From: an uncultured Eubacteriales bacterium
GTDB lineage: Bacteria; Bacillota; Clostridia; Oscillospirales; CAG-272
Assembly (NCBI GenBank): GCA_900546315.1
Contig: URCP01000021.1
Coordinates: 1 to 37,813 of the forward strand
Reading direction: 5' to 3'
DNA: 37,813 nucleotides
In this document: piece by piece, positions 1-7,250 of the stretch
Layout: the number at the start of each line of letters is the position of its first letter
Position numbering within the stretch: position 1 is the stretch's first letter
Translations under genes and position numbers: made by a program
Notes under the pieces: model-generated
Seen by the model: the letters and a program-made list of their open reading frames with translations, nothing else
What the model was told of the DNA's origin: nothing
Databases searched by the model: none

Positions 1-48
1 CACATCCATACAGACCTATTGAAAGAATCGACTCCACCCTTTGATTAA

Positions 49-94
49 GCGGGGGGAGAAGAGCGCCTGTGAAAAGGCGCCCTCCTCCCCCCGC
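49..94. repeat. GC-rich intergenic hairpin repeat, copy 1
   Basis: A 19-base arm at 49-67 pairs with 76-94 around an 8-base loop, with two A-C mismatches. It is followed by a C-rich tract up to about 110. Read on the minus strand it has the same architecture as the hairpin at 37089-37134: G-rich lead, long stem starting GC-GGGGG-AG, and right arm CTCTTCTCCCCC. The inner stem bases differ between copies but remain paired. There is no U-tract, so it is not a simple terminator. Confidence 0.6.
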
Positions 95-134
95 GCCCCC
101 CTTCTTCCCCTAAACTTTTATACTTTAACTCTTG

Positions 135-155
135 GCGCTCGTCTGAGCGTTTTTT
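135..155 (+). terminator. Intrinsic terminator of an upstream gene outside the window
   Basis: CGCTC (136-140) pairs with GAGCG (145-149) around a GTCT loop. A G-T pair extends the stem, and a run of six T follows. It probably ends a plus-strand gene lying before the window. Confidence 0.6.
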
Positions 156-324
156 GTTTACAAGATATAACTGTTAGTGCACTTTAACTGTTTATTCATG
201 TAAATTGTTCGCGCAGGATTTGACATTCCTTTTACAAAACTCCCACCCTTCGTCACGTGGCTGTCACACTGGCATTATATAATTATTACACAACATAAGA
301 AATCACCGAAAGGAATGATTCAGG

Positions 325-1131
325 GTGATCGTTCAGAAAGTCTTCGCCCGGAGCGAAGTCAAATACCTCGTCTCAGACAAACAACGCGAACTCATCGAAA
401 ACGAAATGCTCCGATGGATGCGCCCCGACGAATTCGGCAGAAGCACAGTCAGAAGCCTCTACTACGACACCCCCGACCACCTCCTCATCCGCCGCTCCCT
501 CGCCGCGCCGGTCTACAAAGAAAAACTCAGACTCAGAAGCTACAAACAGGCAGACGAAACCTCCCCAGTCTACGCCGAAATCAAGAAAAAATTCGACGGA
601 GTAGTCTACAAACGCCGCTGCCGCATGACGAACGCCGCCGCCGAAGCCTACCTCTCAGGCGGCTGGCAGGACGGACCATACAAGAACGAACAAGAAGACA
701 ACACACTCGACGCACAAGTCATGAAAGAACTCGATTTCATGCTCTCAAGATACAAAACCCTCGCCCCCGCCGCCTTCGTATCCTGCGAAAGAGAAGCCTT
801 CTACGCCGTCGACGACCACGAATTCCGCATCACCTTCGACGACAACATTCTCGGAAGAGACACCGACCTGTCACTCACGGAAGGCATAGGCGGACTGAAG
901 CTTCTCCCGGACGGTCAGTCGCTGATGGAAATCAAAGCGGGCGGAGCTTTCCCGCTCTGGATATGCAGAATACTCACCGAAGAGAAAATCCATAAGACCT
1001 CATTCTCAAAATACGGGAACATATACCGCCGCGTGATCGAGCCGCGGCAGAAAATCATCTTCGGAAACAAAAACGCCGGCGCCGCGTTCTTCCGCTCAAC
1101 CGAGCGCGGCGAAATGACGCTCAAAGCGTAG
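325..1131 (+). CDS. VTC-domain polyphosphate polymerase-like protein
   Basis: The 268-residue protein is a stand-alone VTC domain, the tunnel-fold catalytic domain that makes polyphosphate from ATP in the yeast vacuolar transporter chaperone. Visible family motifs are SEVKYLVSD near the N-terminus, RSLYYDTPD (about residues 42-50), the basic strand YKEKLRLRSY, YAEIKKKFDGVVYKRR, TFDDNILGRDTDLSL, LMEIKAGG and the late KTSFSKYGNIY. The alternating Arg, Lys and Glu residues are those that line the family's nucleotide/phosphate tunnel. No SPX domain or membrane segment is present, so it should be cytoplasmic. The start is a GTG, chosen because AAAGGAA lies about 10 bases upstream; the nearby ATG at 315 is in another frame. 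It is followed after 32 bases by a DUF4956 membrane protein, a frequent partner in Clostridia. Polyphosphate synthesis is inferred from family membership. Confidence 0.85.
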   Translation: MIVQKVFARSEVKYLVSDKQRELIENEMLRWMRPDEFGRSTVRSLYYDTPDHLLIRRSLAAPVYKEKLRLRSYKQADETSPVYAEIKKKFDGVVYKRRCRMTNAAAEAYLSGGWQDGPYKNEQEDNTLDAQVMKELDFMLSRYKTLAPAAFVSCEREAFYAVDDHEFRITFDDNILGRDTDLSLTEGIGGLKLLPDGQSLMEIKAGGAFPLWICRILTEEKIHKTSFSKYGNIYRRVIEPRQKIIFGNKNAGAAFFRSTERGEMTLKA

Positions 1132-1163
1132 AACAAAATTAACACAGAAAGGTCGTAAATCAA

Positions 1164-1856
1164 ATGTCAAGCTTATTCGCCGGACTGTTCGACACCTCGT
1201 CGACAAACGTCATCGGAGTCGGAGATTTCCTTCTCTGTGTTCTCGTCTCGCTTCTCATCGGCGTCTTCCTCACCTTCGTCGCTTCAAGGTGCGGGAGGAA
1301 CGGCGGGAAAAGCTCTAAGAGCTTTCTCGCGACCCTCGCGATGCTTCCCGCCGTCGTCTGCGTCGTCATCATGATGGTCAACGGGAACGTCGGAGCGGGC
1401 GTCGCGGTCGCCGGGGCGTTCAGCCTCGTGAGATTCCGGTCGGCTCCCGGAAGCGCGAAGGAAATCGGGACGCTGTTCCTCGCGATGGGCGCCGGGCTCA
1501 TCACCGGGATGGGATATCTCATCTACGCGGTTCTGTTCACACTAGTTATGGCGGGCTTCATGTATCTCTTCGACCGGCTCACCGACAAGAAGGACGCGTC
1601 CCGCGAGCTTGTCGTTGTCGTGCCGGAGGATCTCGATTACACCGGTATCTTCGACGACCTGTTCGAGAGATACACAAGCGAGCACAGGCTCACGTCGGTG
1701 AAGACCTCAAACATGGGCAGCCTCTTCAAGCTCCGCTACATGGTGAAGCTGAAGAACGAGCGCGACGAAAAGAGCTTTATAGACGACCTCAGATGCCGCA
1801 ACGGCAACCTCGAGATCGCGATTATGGAAAAGGAGGAAAGCTGCAATGAGCTTTGA
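1164..1856 (+). CDS. DUF4956 family membrane protein
   Basis: A 230-residue protein with three or four hydrophobic segments in its first 135 residues (about 20-40, 55-75 and 100-130) and a soluble C-terminal half. Between the membrane segments lies the conserved GAFSLVRFRSAPGSAKEIGTL-type loop of the DUF4956 family, shown here as GAFSLVRFRS followed by AKEIGTLF. No biochemical role is established. These proteins are commonly encoded beside VTC-domain proteins and CotH or beta-helix surface proteins, so a membrane partner for polyphosphate or surface-protein handling is a reasonable guess. AGAAAGG lies about 12 bases before the ATG. The 3' end overlaps the next gene by 11 bases, which suggests translational coupling within one operon. 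Confidence 0.85.
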   Translation: MSSLFAGLFDTSSTNVIGVGDFLLCVLVSLLIGVFLTFVASRCGRNGGKSSKSFLATLAMLPAVVCVVIMMVNGNVGAGVAVAGAFSLVRFRSAPGSAKEIGTLFLAMGAGLITGMGYLIYAVLFTLVMAGFMYLFDRLTDKKDASRELVVVVPEDLDYTGIFDDLFERYTSEHRLTSVKTSNMGSLFKLRYMVKLKNERDEKSFIDDLRCRNGNLEIAIMEKEESCNEL

Positions 1857-3831
1857 GAGAAAATACGGAAAACTGATGTCTGCGCTGATAATCTCCGCGA
1901 TGCTCCTCGCGTCCTGCTCCGGCGGGCAGAGCAACTCCGGAACATCAGGTTCGGAAACAACAGAAAAAATCAAAGAAACTACGCCCGTCACGGTTGACAC
2001 CGCGGACGCCGAAAAGCTGACCCTCAGCGAGAGCACGACGATCGACAAGGCGGGAAAGTACCTCATCGCCGGAACGATTTCCGACGGGCGGCTGACGATA
2101 GACGCGGGCGAGGACGACAATGTGACGCTCATCCTTGACGGCGTCTCGATAACGAACTCCGACGGCGCGGCGATATATATAAAGCAGGTTGGAAACGTCA
2201 CGATATCCCTCGCGGAGGGCAGTGAGAACACGCTTATATCCTCTTCGTTCTCCGACGACGGCGACACAGACGCCGCCATATACGCGAAGGACGACCTGAC
2301 CCTGAACGGCGCCGGAAAGCTCACGATAACCTCGACCGGCGGTCACGGTGTGAACGCGAAGGACACGCTTGTCATCGAGAGCGGCACATATGAGATCACG
2401 GCGGAAAACCACGCGGTAAAGGTCAAGGATTCCCTGACCATGAGCGGCGGCGCGCTAACACTCGTGTCCGGCAAGGACGGCATCCACGCTGAAAACAAGG
2501 ACGACACGACGCTCGGAAACGTAACGATCACCGGCGGCAGTCTGAATGTCACCTCTGACGGCGACGGCGTCGACGCCGCGGGCACTCTGACGATCACCGG
2601 CGGAGATTTCGGTATAACGACCGGCGGCGGAAGTCCGGAGACGATATCGAACGGCGGGAACAGTTTCGGTTTCGGAAAGACCTCATCCTCTTCGACTGAC
2701 TCTTCCGACACGACGAGCATGAAAGCGTTCAAGAGCGACGGAGAGCTCCATATCTCCGGCGGAACGTTCAGAATTGACGCGTATGACGATTCCGTCCACG
2801 CGAACTCATCTGTAACTATAGATGGCGGCGACTTTGATATCCTGACCGGCGACGACGGGTTCCACGCGGATGAGACGCTGACGATAAACGACGGAACAAT
2901 CGTCATCGGCAGATGTTACGAGGGGCTTGAGGGCAAGGACGTCGTGATAAACGGCGGCGACGTCACGCTGACCGCCTCTGACGACGGCATAAGCGCCGCG
3001 GGCGACGACTCGTCCGGATTTGCCGGAATGTTCGGGAAGGACATCTTCTCCGCCGGCGACAACTGCATCACGATAAACGGCGGCACGATAAGGATAAACG
3101 CGTCCGGCGACGGCATCGACTCTAACGGCGACTTCATAATGACCGGCGGCGAGGTCTGTGTTTCCGGACCGACAAGCAGTGCTGACGGAGCGCTCGACTA
3201 TAACGGGAACGCGGCTATAAGCGGCGGTATAATCTTCGCCTCCGGGGCACAGGGAATGGCGCAGAACTTCGGCAGCGACTCGACGCAGTCCTCGGTGCTC
3301 GTGACCTTCGGCGGCACGACGAGCGGGGAGATCAGGATTTCCGACAGTGAGGGAAACGTCGTCGCGTCCTGCACTCCCGAGAAGGAATACCAGTGCGTTG
3401 TCATTTCGTACCCCGATCTTAAGGTCGGCGAGACCTACACCGTGACCGGCGGCGATCTGACGACAACAGTCGAGCTGACCGACACGATAACAGGCTCCGG
3501 CTTCGGCGGCATGGGCGGAGGCTTCGGTCCGGGCGGCTTCGGAGGCGGCGGAAAAGGCGGATGGAACGGTGACACGTCCGACAGACCCGAGCTTCCGGAT
3601 GGCGCGACGATGCCTGATGGAATGACCCCTCCGGACGGTTCGGAGATGCCCGATGGAATGACCCCGCCGGATGGAGCGGAGATGCCGGACGGCATGACAC
3701 CCCCTGACGGAAACAGGTTCCCGGGCGGGAACAGCGGCTCCGAGCCTCCGGAAAAGCCCGACGGACAGCCGGGAAGCTTCGGTGACAGTGACGCCCCGGA
3801 AACATCAGGCGAAAACAGCGGGAATACCTGA
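1846..3831 (+). CDS. Cthe_2159-type beta-helix carbohydrate-binding lipoprotein
   Basis: The 661-residue protein begins with a lipoprotein signal peptide (hydrophobic residues 11-22, lipobox LLASC, Cys at about 24), so it should be anchored on the outside of the membrane. A Ser/Thr/Glu-rich linker follows. Residues from about 45 to 540 are a long series of short strands and turns of the type ITGG-x-hydrophobic-N/D-x-x-DGDGI-D/H-A, typical of right-handed parallel beta-helices in the Cthe_2159 family (PF14262), known to bind acidic plant polysaccharides such as polygalacturonate. The tail is Gly-rich (GFGGMGGGFGPGGFGGGG) and then carries tandem 11-residue MPDGMTPPDG-type repeats (about 585-625), probably a wall-spanning or low-complexity spacer. 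It is the last gene of the VTC operon and is followed directly by a terminator. No sortase or cohesin-dockerin motif was seen. Confidence 0.8.
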   Translation: MSFERKYGKLMSALIISAMLLASCSGGQSNSGTSGSETTEKIKETTPVTVDTADAEKLTLSESTTIDKAGKYLIAGTISDGRLTIDAGEDDNVTLILDGVSITNSDGAAIYIKQVGNVTISLAEGSENTLISSSFSDDGDTDAAIYAKDDLTLNGAGKLTITSTGGHGVNAKDTLVIESGTYEITAENHAVKVKDSLTMSGGALTLVSGKDGIHAENKDDTTLGNVTITGGSLNVTSDGDGVDAAGTLTITGGDFGITTGGGSPETISNGGNSFGFGKTSSSSTDSSDTTSMKAFKSDGELHISGGTFRIDAYDDSVHANSSVTIDGGDFDILTGDDGFHADETLTINDGTIVIGRCYEGLEGKDVVINGGDVTLTASDDGISAAGDDSSGFAGMFGKDIFSAGDNCITINGGTIRINASGDGIDSNGDFIMTGGEVCVSGPTSSADGALDYNGNAAISGGIIFASGAQGMAQNFGSDSTQSSVLVTFGGTTSGEIRISDSEGNVVASCTPEKEYQCVVISYPDLKVGETYTVTGGDLTTTVELTDTITGSGFGGMGGGFGPGGFGGGGKGGWNGDTSDRPELPDGATMPDGMTPPDGSEMPDGMTPPDGAEMPDGMTPPDGNRFPGGNSGSEPPEKPDGQPGSFGDSDAPETSGENSGNT

Positions 3832-3838
3832 AATAAAC

Positions 3839-3876
3839 GGCGGGACGATCTTCCGGGGTCGCCCCGCCTGAATTTT
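3839..3876 (+). terminator. Terminator of the VTC operon
   Basis: GGCGGGACGA (3839-3848) pairs with TCGCCCCGCC (3859-3868) with one mismatch, and is followed by TGAATTTT. It lies 8 bases after the stop codon. Confidence 0.75.
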
Positions 3877-3887
3877 GCTAGATAAAG

Positions 3888-3898
3888 TTGTCATACAA
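3888..3898. promoter_or_regulatory. GntR-type operator, upstream site
   Basis: TTGT-CAT-ACAA is a palindrome of the TTGT-N3-ACAA form expected for FadR-subfamily GntR regulators. It lies 23 bases before the -35 hexamer at 3922. A second copy sits at 3952-3962, exactly 64 bases away. The likely binder is the GntR protein at 6342-7070 of the same operon (inference). Confidence 0.6.
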
Positions 3899-3921
3899 TA
3901 TGAGAAATTGTTTGCCGGGTG

Positions 3922-3950
3922 TTGACATTTTGCGCGGCATATGCTATAAT
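3922..3950 (+). promoter_or_regulatory. Consensus sigma-A promoter of the sialidase-like operon
   Basis: A perfect TTGACA (3922-3927) and a perfect TATAAT (3945-3950) are separated by 17 bases. The transcription start would fall inside the downstream palindrome at 3952-3962. Such a strong promoter needs a repressor to be switched off, which fits the two flanking palindromes. Confidence 0.85.
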
Positions 3951-3951
3951 A

Positions 3952-3962
3952 TTGTCGTACAA
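3952..3962. promoter_or_regulatory. GntR-type operator overlapping the transcription start
   Basis: TTGT-CGT-ACAA, the near-identical partner of the site at 3888-3898. It begins two bases after the -10 box, so a bound repressor would block initiation directly. Confidence 0.6.
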
Positions 3963-3982
3963 TCTTTTTGGAGGTTACACTT

Positions 3983-5365
3983 ATGAAAGCAATCACCGGA
4001 TGGAATTTCCGTCCGTATTCGCCCATGCCGCAGGAGGAGCGGTCATTCTCGCCGTATATATGCCGTCTCGCGCCGCGAGAGGGCGGGTTCACCGCCGATT
4101 TTATCGACAACGGCGCGCCGGACGGACGCCATGTGTTCTATTGGAGACGCCGCGGGGAGGGCGAGTGGAACGCGGTCTCGCCTGACCATGACAAGGAGAT
4201 TTTCACCGTGTCTGTTGACTGTGACGACCTGACTGACTACGAGATTTTCGCCGAACGCCTTGACGACGGAAAACGCTCCGGAATAAGGCTCGTCCGCACC
4301 GGATATGTTCCCGGAATCGTCATAAATTACCTGCATCCGGACGACAATGAGTACGCCTTTTCCGGTCATTATCTCTGCTCGCCGTCGCTCCTGAAGCTGC
4401 AAAGCGGAAAGCTGCTCGCGTCGATGGACGTTTTCGCCGGTGACCTCGCGCAGAATCTGACGCTCATATACTCTTCGGAGGACGACGGTAAGACGTGGCG
4501 ATATCTCACCGAGCTTTTCCCGTGCTTCTGGGGCAAGCTGTTCCTCTCCGGCGGGAAGCTCTATATGCTCGGCGTCTCGCGCGAGTACGGCGATCTGCTG
4601 ATCGGCCGTTCGGACGACGAGGGAAAGACGTGGACTGTGCCGACGGTGCTCTTCCGCGGGTCGAATTTCTCACCCGAGAACGGGCTTCACAGGGCGCCGA
4701 TGCCTGTGTGCGTCTCTCACGGTCGTGTCATGACCGACGTGCAGTACGGCTCGTGGGCAAAGTTCACCTTCGGCGACGCCGTTATCTCGGCTCCGGAGCA
4801 CAGCGACCTTCTCGACGCGGGGAATTGGGTCTCGAGCGGCTTCTGGTTCCCCGACGACGCGCCGGAGTCGAAGAGAAAAGGCGTTCCGGGCGGAATCGAG
4901 GGCAATGTCGTCGTCGGTCCGGACGGGAAGGTTTACGACTTCCTGAGATACGACAACGGCGTGTGGCTCCTGCTCTCGTTCGACCCGGACGAGCCGGAGA
5001 AGAAGCTGAAATTCGAAAAGCTCATTAACCTCCCGGCGACGCCGTCGAAGACTGATATTCTCTATGACGAGAAAACGAGGCTGTATTTCGCGATTGTCAG
5101 CTATCAGCTCGACGAGCCGAGGACCGGGCGGAACCTCCTGTCGCTCATGTGCTCCGAGAACCTCGGGGAGTGGAAGCTCGTGCGCCACCTGATAGATTAC
5201 CGTTATGAGGACCCGGCGAAGGTCGCTTTCCAGTACATCGATTTCCGGTTCGACGGCGACGACATAATATACTCGAGCCGCACGGCGTTCAACGGGGCGA
5301 AGAACTACCACGACAACAATTTCCAGACCTTCCACCGGATAGAAAATTTCTGCGGGCTTCTGTGA
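3983..5365 (+). CDS. Sialidase-fold (BNR/Asp-box) protein, probable glycoside hydrolase
   Basis: A 460-residue protein with two clear Asp-boxes, SSEDDGKTW (about residues 164-172) and SDDEGKTW (about 208-216), the turn motif of six-bladed sialidase propellers. Arginines in RLVRTGY and LHRAPMP and a Tyr/Glu-rich C-terminal half suit a GH33-like or related exo-acting hydrolase, but the full Arg-triad and Tyr/Glu nucleophile pair cannot be assigned by eye. There is no signal peptide, so it should act on imported sugars in the cytoplasm. The start is the ATG at 3983, 9 bases after GGAGG; an in-frame TTG at 3968 overlaps that ribosome site and is unlikely. It is first in an operon with a DapA/NanA-family aldolase and a GntR regulator, which points to an acidic sugar as substrate. 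Sialic acid itself is not proven. Confidence 0.65.
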   Translation: MKAITGWNFRPYSPMPQEERSFSPYICRLAPREGGFTADFIDNGAPDGRHVFYWRRRGEGEWNAVSPDHDKEIFTVSVDCDDLTDYEIFAERLDDGKRSGIRLVRTGYVPGIVINYLHPDDNEYAFSGHYLCSPSLLKLQSGKLLASMDVFAGDLAQNLTLIYSSEDDGKTWRYLTELFPCFWGKLFLSGGKLYMLGVSREYGDLLIGRSDDEGKTWTVPTVLFRGSNFSPENGLHRAPMPVCVSHGRVMTDVQYGSWAKFTFGDAVISAPEHSDLLDAGNWVSSGFWFPDDAPESKRKGVPGGIEGNVVVGPDGKVYDFLRYDNGVWLLLSFDPDEPEKKLKFEKLINLPATPSKTDILYDEKTRLYFAIVSYQLDEPRTGRNLLSLMCSENLGEWKLVRHLIDYRYEDPAKVAFQYIDFRFDGDDIIYSSRTAFNGAKNYHDNNFQTFHRIENFCGLL

Positions 5366-5384
5366 GAAAGAAAGGCAGAAAACA

Positions 5385-6338
5385 ATGTTCAGACCAAGAC
5401 ACGGCGCGTATCCGACGATGATAACGCCGTACAACAGGGACGGCACGGTCGACTACGGGGCGGTGAGGGCGCTCACCGCGTGGTATCGGGAGAAGGGCTG
5501 CGACGGTATCTTCGCGTCCTGCCAGTCGAGCGAGATTCATATGCTTTCCCTCGAAGACCGCGTAAAGCTCGCCGCCGTCGTAAAGGAAACCGCGATGAAG
5601 CTCGCGGCGGAGAGCGGCGCGGAGCCGATGACAATCGTCGCCTCCGGGCACATAAGCGACAGCTTTGAGGACCAGAAAAAGGAGCTCGAAGAGGTCGCCG
5701 CGACCGGCGTTGACTCGCTGATTCTGATAAGCAACCGTTTCGACATAGAAAACACCTCGGACGAGAGATGGAACGATGGCCTCGACCGGATGATTCCGGC
5801 TCTTCCGGACATACCACTCGGTATATACGAGTGTCCGAGACCGTACAAGCGGCTGCTGACCCCGGCAATGATCGACCACGTGACGAGAACCGGGCGCTTC
5901 GCGTTCATCAAGGACACCTGCTGCGACAGAACCGAGATAGCGCGGAGAGTGAAGCAGATAAACGACACTCCGTCCCCGGCGCTGAAGCCGGCGCTGTTCA
6001 ACGCCAACGCCCAGACGCTGCTTGACACCCTGCGCGCCGGCGCCGCCGGTTACTGCGGCGTCATGTGCAATTTCCACCCGGAGCTTTATGTGACGCTCTG
6101 CCACACCTTCCCGGAGGACGCCGGGAGGGCGGAGAGGCTTGCGGCGCTGCTGTCTCAGGCGGCGTTCATCGAGTATATCGATTACCCGTCGATCGCGAAG
6201 TATCATCTTGACAAGGTCGGCGTCAGGATGAACGACATCAGCCGCACCGCGCGGAGTACCACCGACTATGACCGTATGTGCGTCGACTATATGGATTCTC
6301 TCGTCGCTATGGCCGCTGAAATGATAACGAAAGGATAA
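5385..6338 (+). CDS. Dihydrodipicolinate synthase / N-acetylneuraminate lyase family aldolase
   Basis: A 317-residue class I aldolase of the DapA/NanA family (TIM barrel). The Schiff-base lysine is K176 in FAFIKDTCCD and the proton-relay tyrosine is Y148 in GIYECPRPY; their 28-residue spacing equals that of the Tyr133/Lys161 pair of E. coli DapA. The usual GTTGE or STGE pyruvate-carboxylate loop near residue 45 is replaced by CQSSE, so the substrate pocket is atypical and lysine biosynthesis is unlikely. The family makes or cleaves 2-keto acids from pyruvate and an aldehyde. Next to a sialidase-fold protein it probably cleaves a keto-deoxy or nonulosonic acid (inference). It begins 19 bases after the upstream stop, with AGAAAGG before the ATG, and ends 3 bases before the regulator gene. 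Confidence 0.8.
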   Translation: MFRPRHGAYPTMITPYNRDGTVDYGAVRALTAWYREKGCDGIFASCQSSEIHMLSLEDRVKLAAVVKETAMKLAAESGAEPMTIVASGHISDSFEDQKKELEEVAATGVDSLILISNRFDIENTSDERWNDGLDRMIPALPDIPLGIYECPRPYKRLLTPAMIDHVTRTGRFAFIKDTCCDRTEIARRVKQINDTPSPALKPALFNANAQTLLDTLRAGAAGYCGVMCNFHPELYVTLCHTFPEDAGRAERLAALLSQAAFIEYIDYPSIAKYHLDKVGVRMNDISRTARSTTDYDRMCVDYMDSLVAMAAEMITKG

Positions 6339-6341
6339 CGA

Positions 6342-7070
6342 ATGTCAGAGGAAAATGAAAACAAAACCCCTGTAGCCGACGAGGTCGCGGGCAGGATAAA
6401 GGAGATACTTTTCTCCGGAGAGCTCTCCCACGGACAGAAGCTCCCGGGCGAGAACAGAATCGCCGAACGTCTCGGAGTCGGGCGCTCGTCGGTCAGGGAG
6501 GCATTAAAGCAGCTTGCCGCCGCCGGATATGTCGAGCTTGTCCCGAACCGCGGCGCGTTCGCCGTCGTCACGGGCAGCGACGAGATGCCGTCCCCGAGGG
6601 ACGGCGCGGTCAGGTGGCTGTCGGTGAACCGCTCGTCGGTCGATGAGCTGCTGCGCGTGCGCTCCTGCATAGAGCCGTTCGCCGCGGAGCTGTGCGCCGG
6701 GAGAGCCGACAAGGAGCTGTGCGCGGCGCTCGCGGAGAACCTGTCCGACTTTGAGAAGGCTTTGCGCCGCGGGCAGTCGGATAAGTTGTCGAAGCTCGAC
6801 TATGAGTTCCACCGGATGATCCTCGACGGCTCCGGGAACAGGTTTCTTGTCGGGATGTACTCGCAGTTATTGCAGCTTTTCATGCAGTACAGCCGTTCGA
6901 GCTTCCGCGCGACCGACTCGAAGCTCGCGACGCTCGCCGAGCACCGGATGATATACGAGGCGATAGAAGCCGGCTCCGGCGAGGAGGCGAGGTACGCGAT
7001 GAGCCTCCACATAAGCATCGCGGTCAGACGTCTCGGCGATGTTGAGGGCGCGTCTCAGGACACTGAATGA
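6342..7070 (+). CDS. GntR family (FadR/FCD) transcriptional regulator
   Basis: A 242-residue regulator. Residues about 8-75 are a winged helix of the GntR type: VADEVAGRIKE, LPGENRIAERLGVGRSSVREAL and ELVPNRGAFAV. The rest is an all-helical FCD ligand-binding domain with the metal-site pattern D-x3-H in LDYEFHRMI and further histidines in EHRMIYEAI and LHISIAVRR. Such proteins usually repress sugar-acid operons until a pathway metabolite binds. It is the last gene of the operon, just before a strong terminator. The operon promoter carries two TTGT-N3-ACAA palindromes of the shape this subfamily recognises, so autoregulation is likely (inference). Confidence 0.9.
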   Translation: MSEENENKTPVADEVAGRIKEILFSGELSHGQKLPGENRIAERLGVGRSSVREALKQLAAAGYVELVPNRGAFAVVTGSDEMPSPRDGAVRWLSVNRSSVDELLRVRSCIEPFAAELCAGRADKELCAALAENLSDFEKALRRGQSDKLSKLDYEFHRMILDGSGNRFLVGMYSQLLQLFMQYSRSSFRATDSKLATLAEHRMIYEAIEAGSGEEARYAMSLHISIAVRRLGDVEGASQDTE

Positions 7071-7080
7071 GTTTCTATGA

Positions 7081-7115
7081 TATACCGGCGGGTTCCGACC
7101 TGCCGGTATATTTTA
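7081..7115 (+). terminator. Terminator after the gntR gene
   Basis: A 12-base-pair stem, 7081-7092 with 7099-7110 (one G-T pair), has a 6-base loop and is followed by TTTTATAATT. It begins 10 bases after the stop codon. Confidence 0.9.
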
Positions 7116-7175
7116 TAATTGCGGAAATTATTTGCCACCCGACGAAATTTATTGTGCAATATTTTTGAATATCTC

Positions 7176-7204
7176 CTGACAAATGCCTCGGAATGTGTTA
7201 AAAT
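7176..7204 (+). promoter_or_regulatory. Promoter of the solute-binding lipoprotein gene
   Basis: CTGACA (7176-7181) and TAAAAT (7199-7204) are separated by 17 bases, 46 bases before the ATG. The TTGT-N3-ACAA palindrome of the neighbouring operon is not present here, so co-regulation by that GntR protein is not supported. Confidence 0.65.
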
Positions 7205-7250
7205 GTTATTGACAAAATGATAACCCTCTGAAGGGGAAAGGAGATTTTTC

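Larger units (their letters stand above)
1..324. other. Intergenic region upstream of the VTC operon
   Basis: No gene is visible in these 324 bases. They hold a long GC-rich hairpin (49-94), a small intrinsic terminator (135-155) and an AT-rich stretch leading to the first gene. A -10-like TATAAT sits at 278-283, about 40 bases before the GTG start at 325, but no -35 hexamer lies at the usual distance. A TTGACA at 220-225 has no matching -10. The promoter of the first operon is therefore only half visible. Confidence 0.5.

Noticed and set aside
220..283. A full sigma-A promoter for the VTC operon using TTGACA at 220 or TATAAT at 278
   Set aside because: The two elements are 52 bases apart and neither has a partner at 16-18 bases.
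3968..3982. TTG start extending the sialidase-like protein by five residues
   Set aside because: The codons overlap the GGAGG ribosome site that serves the ATG at 3983.
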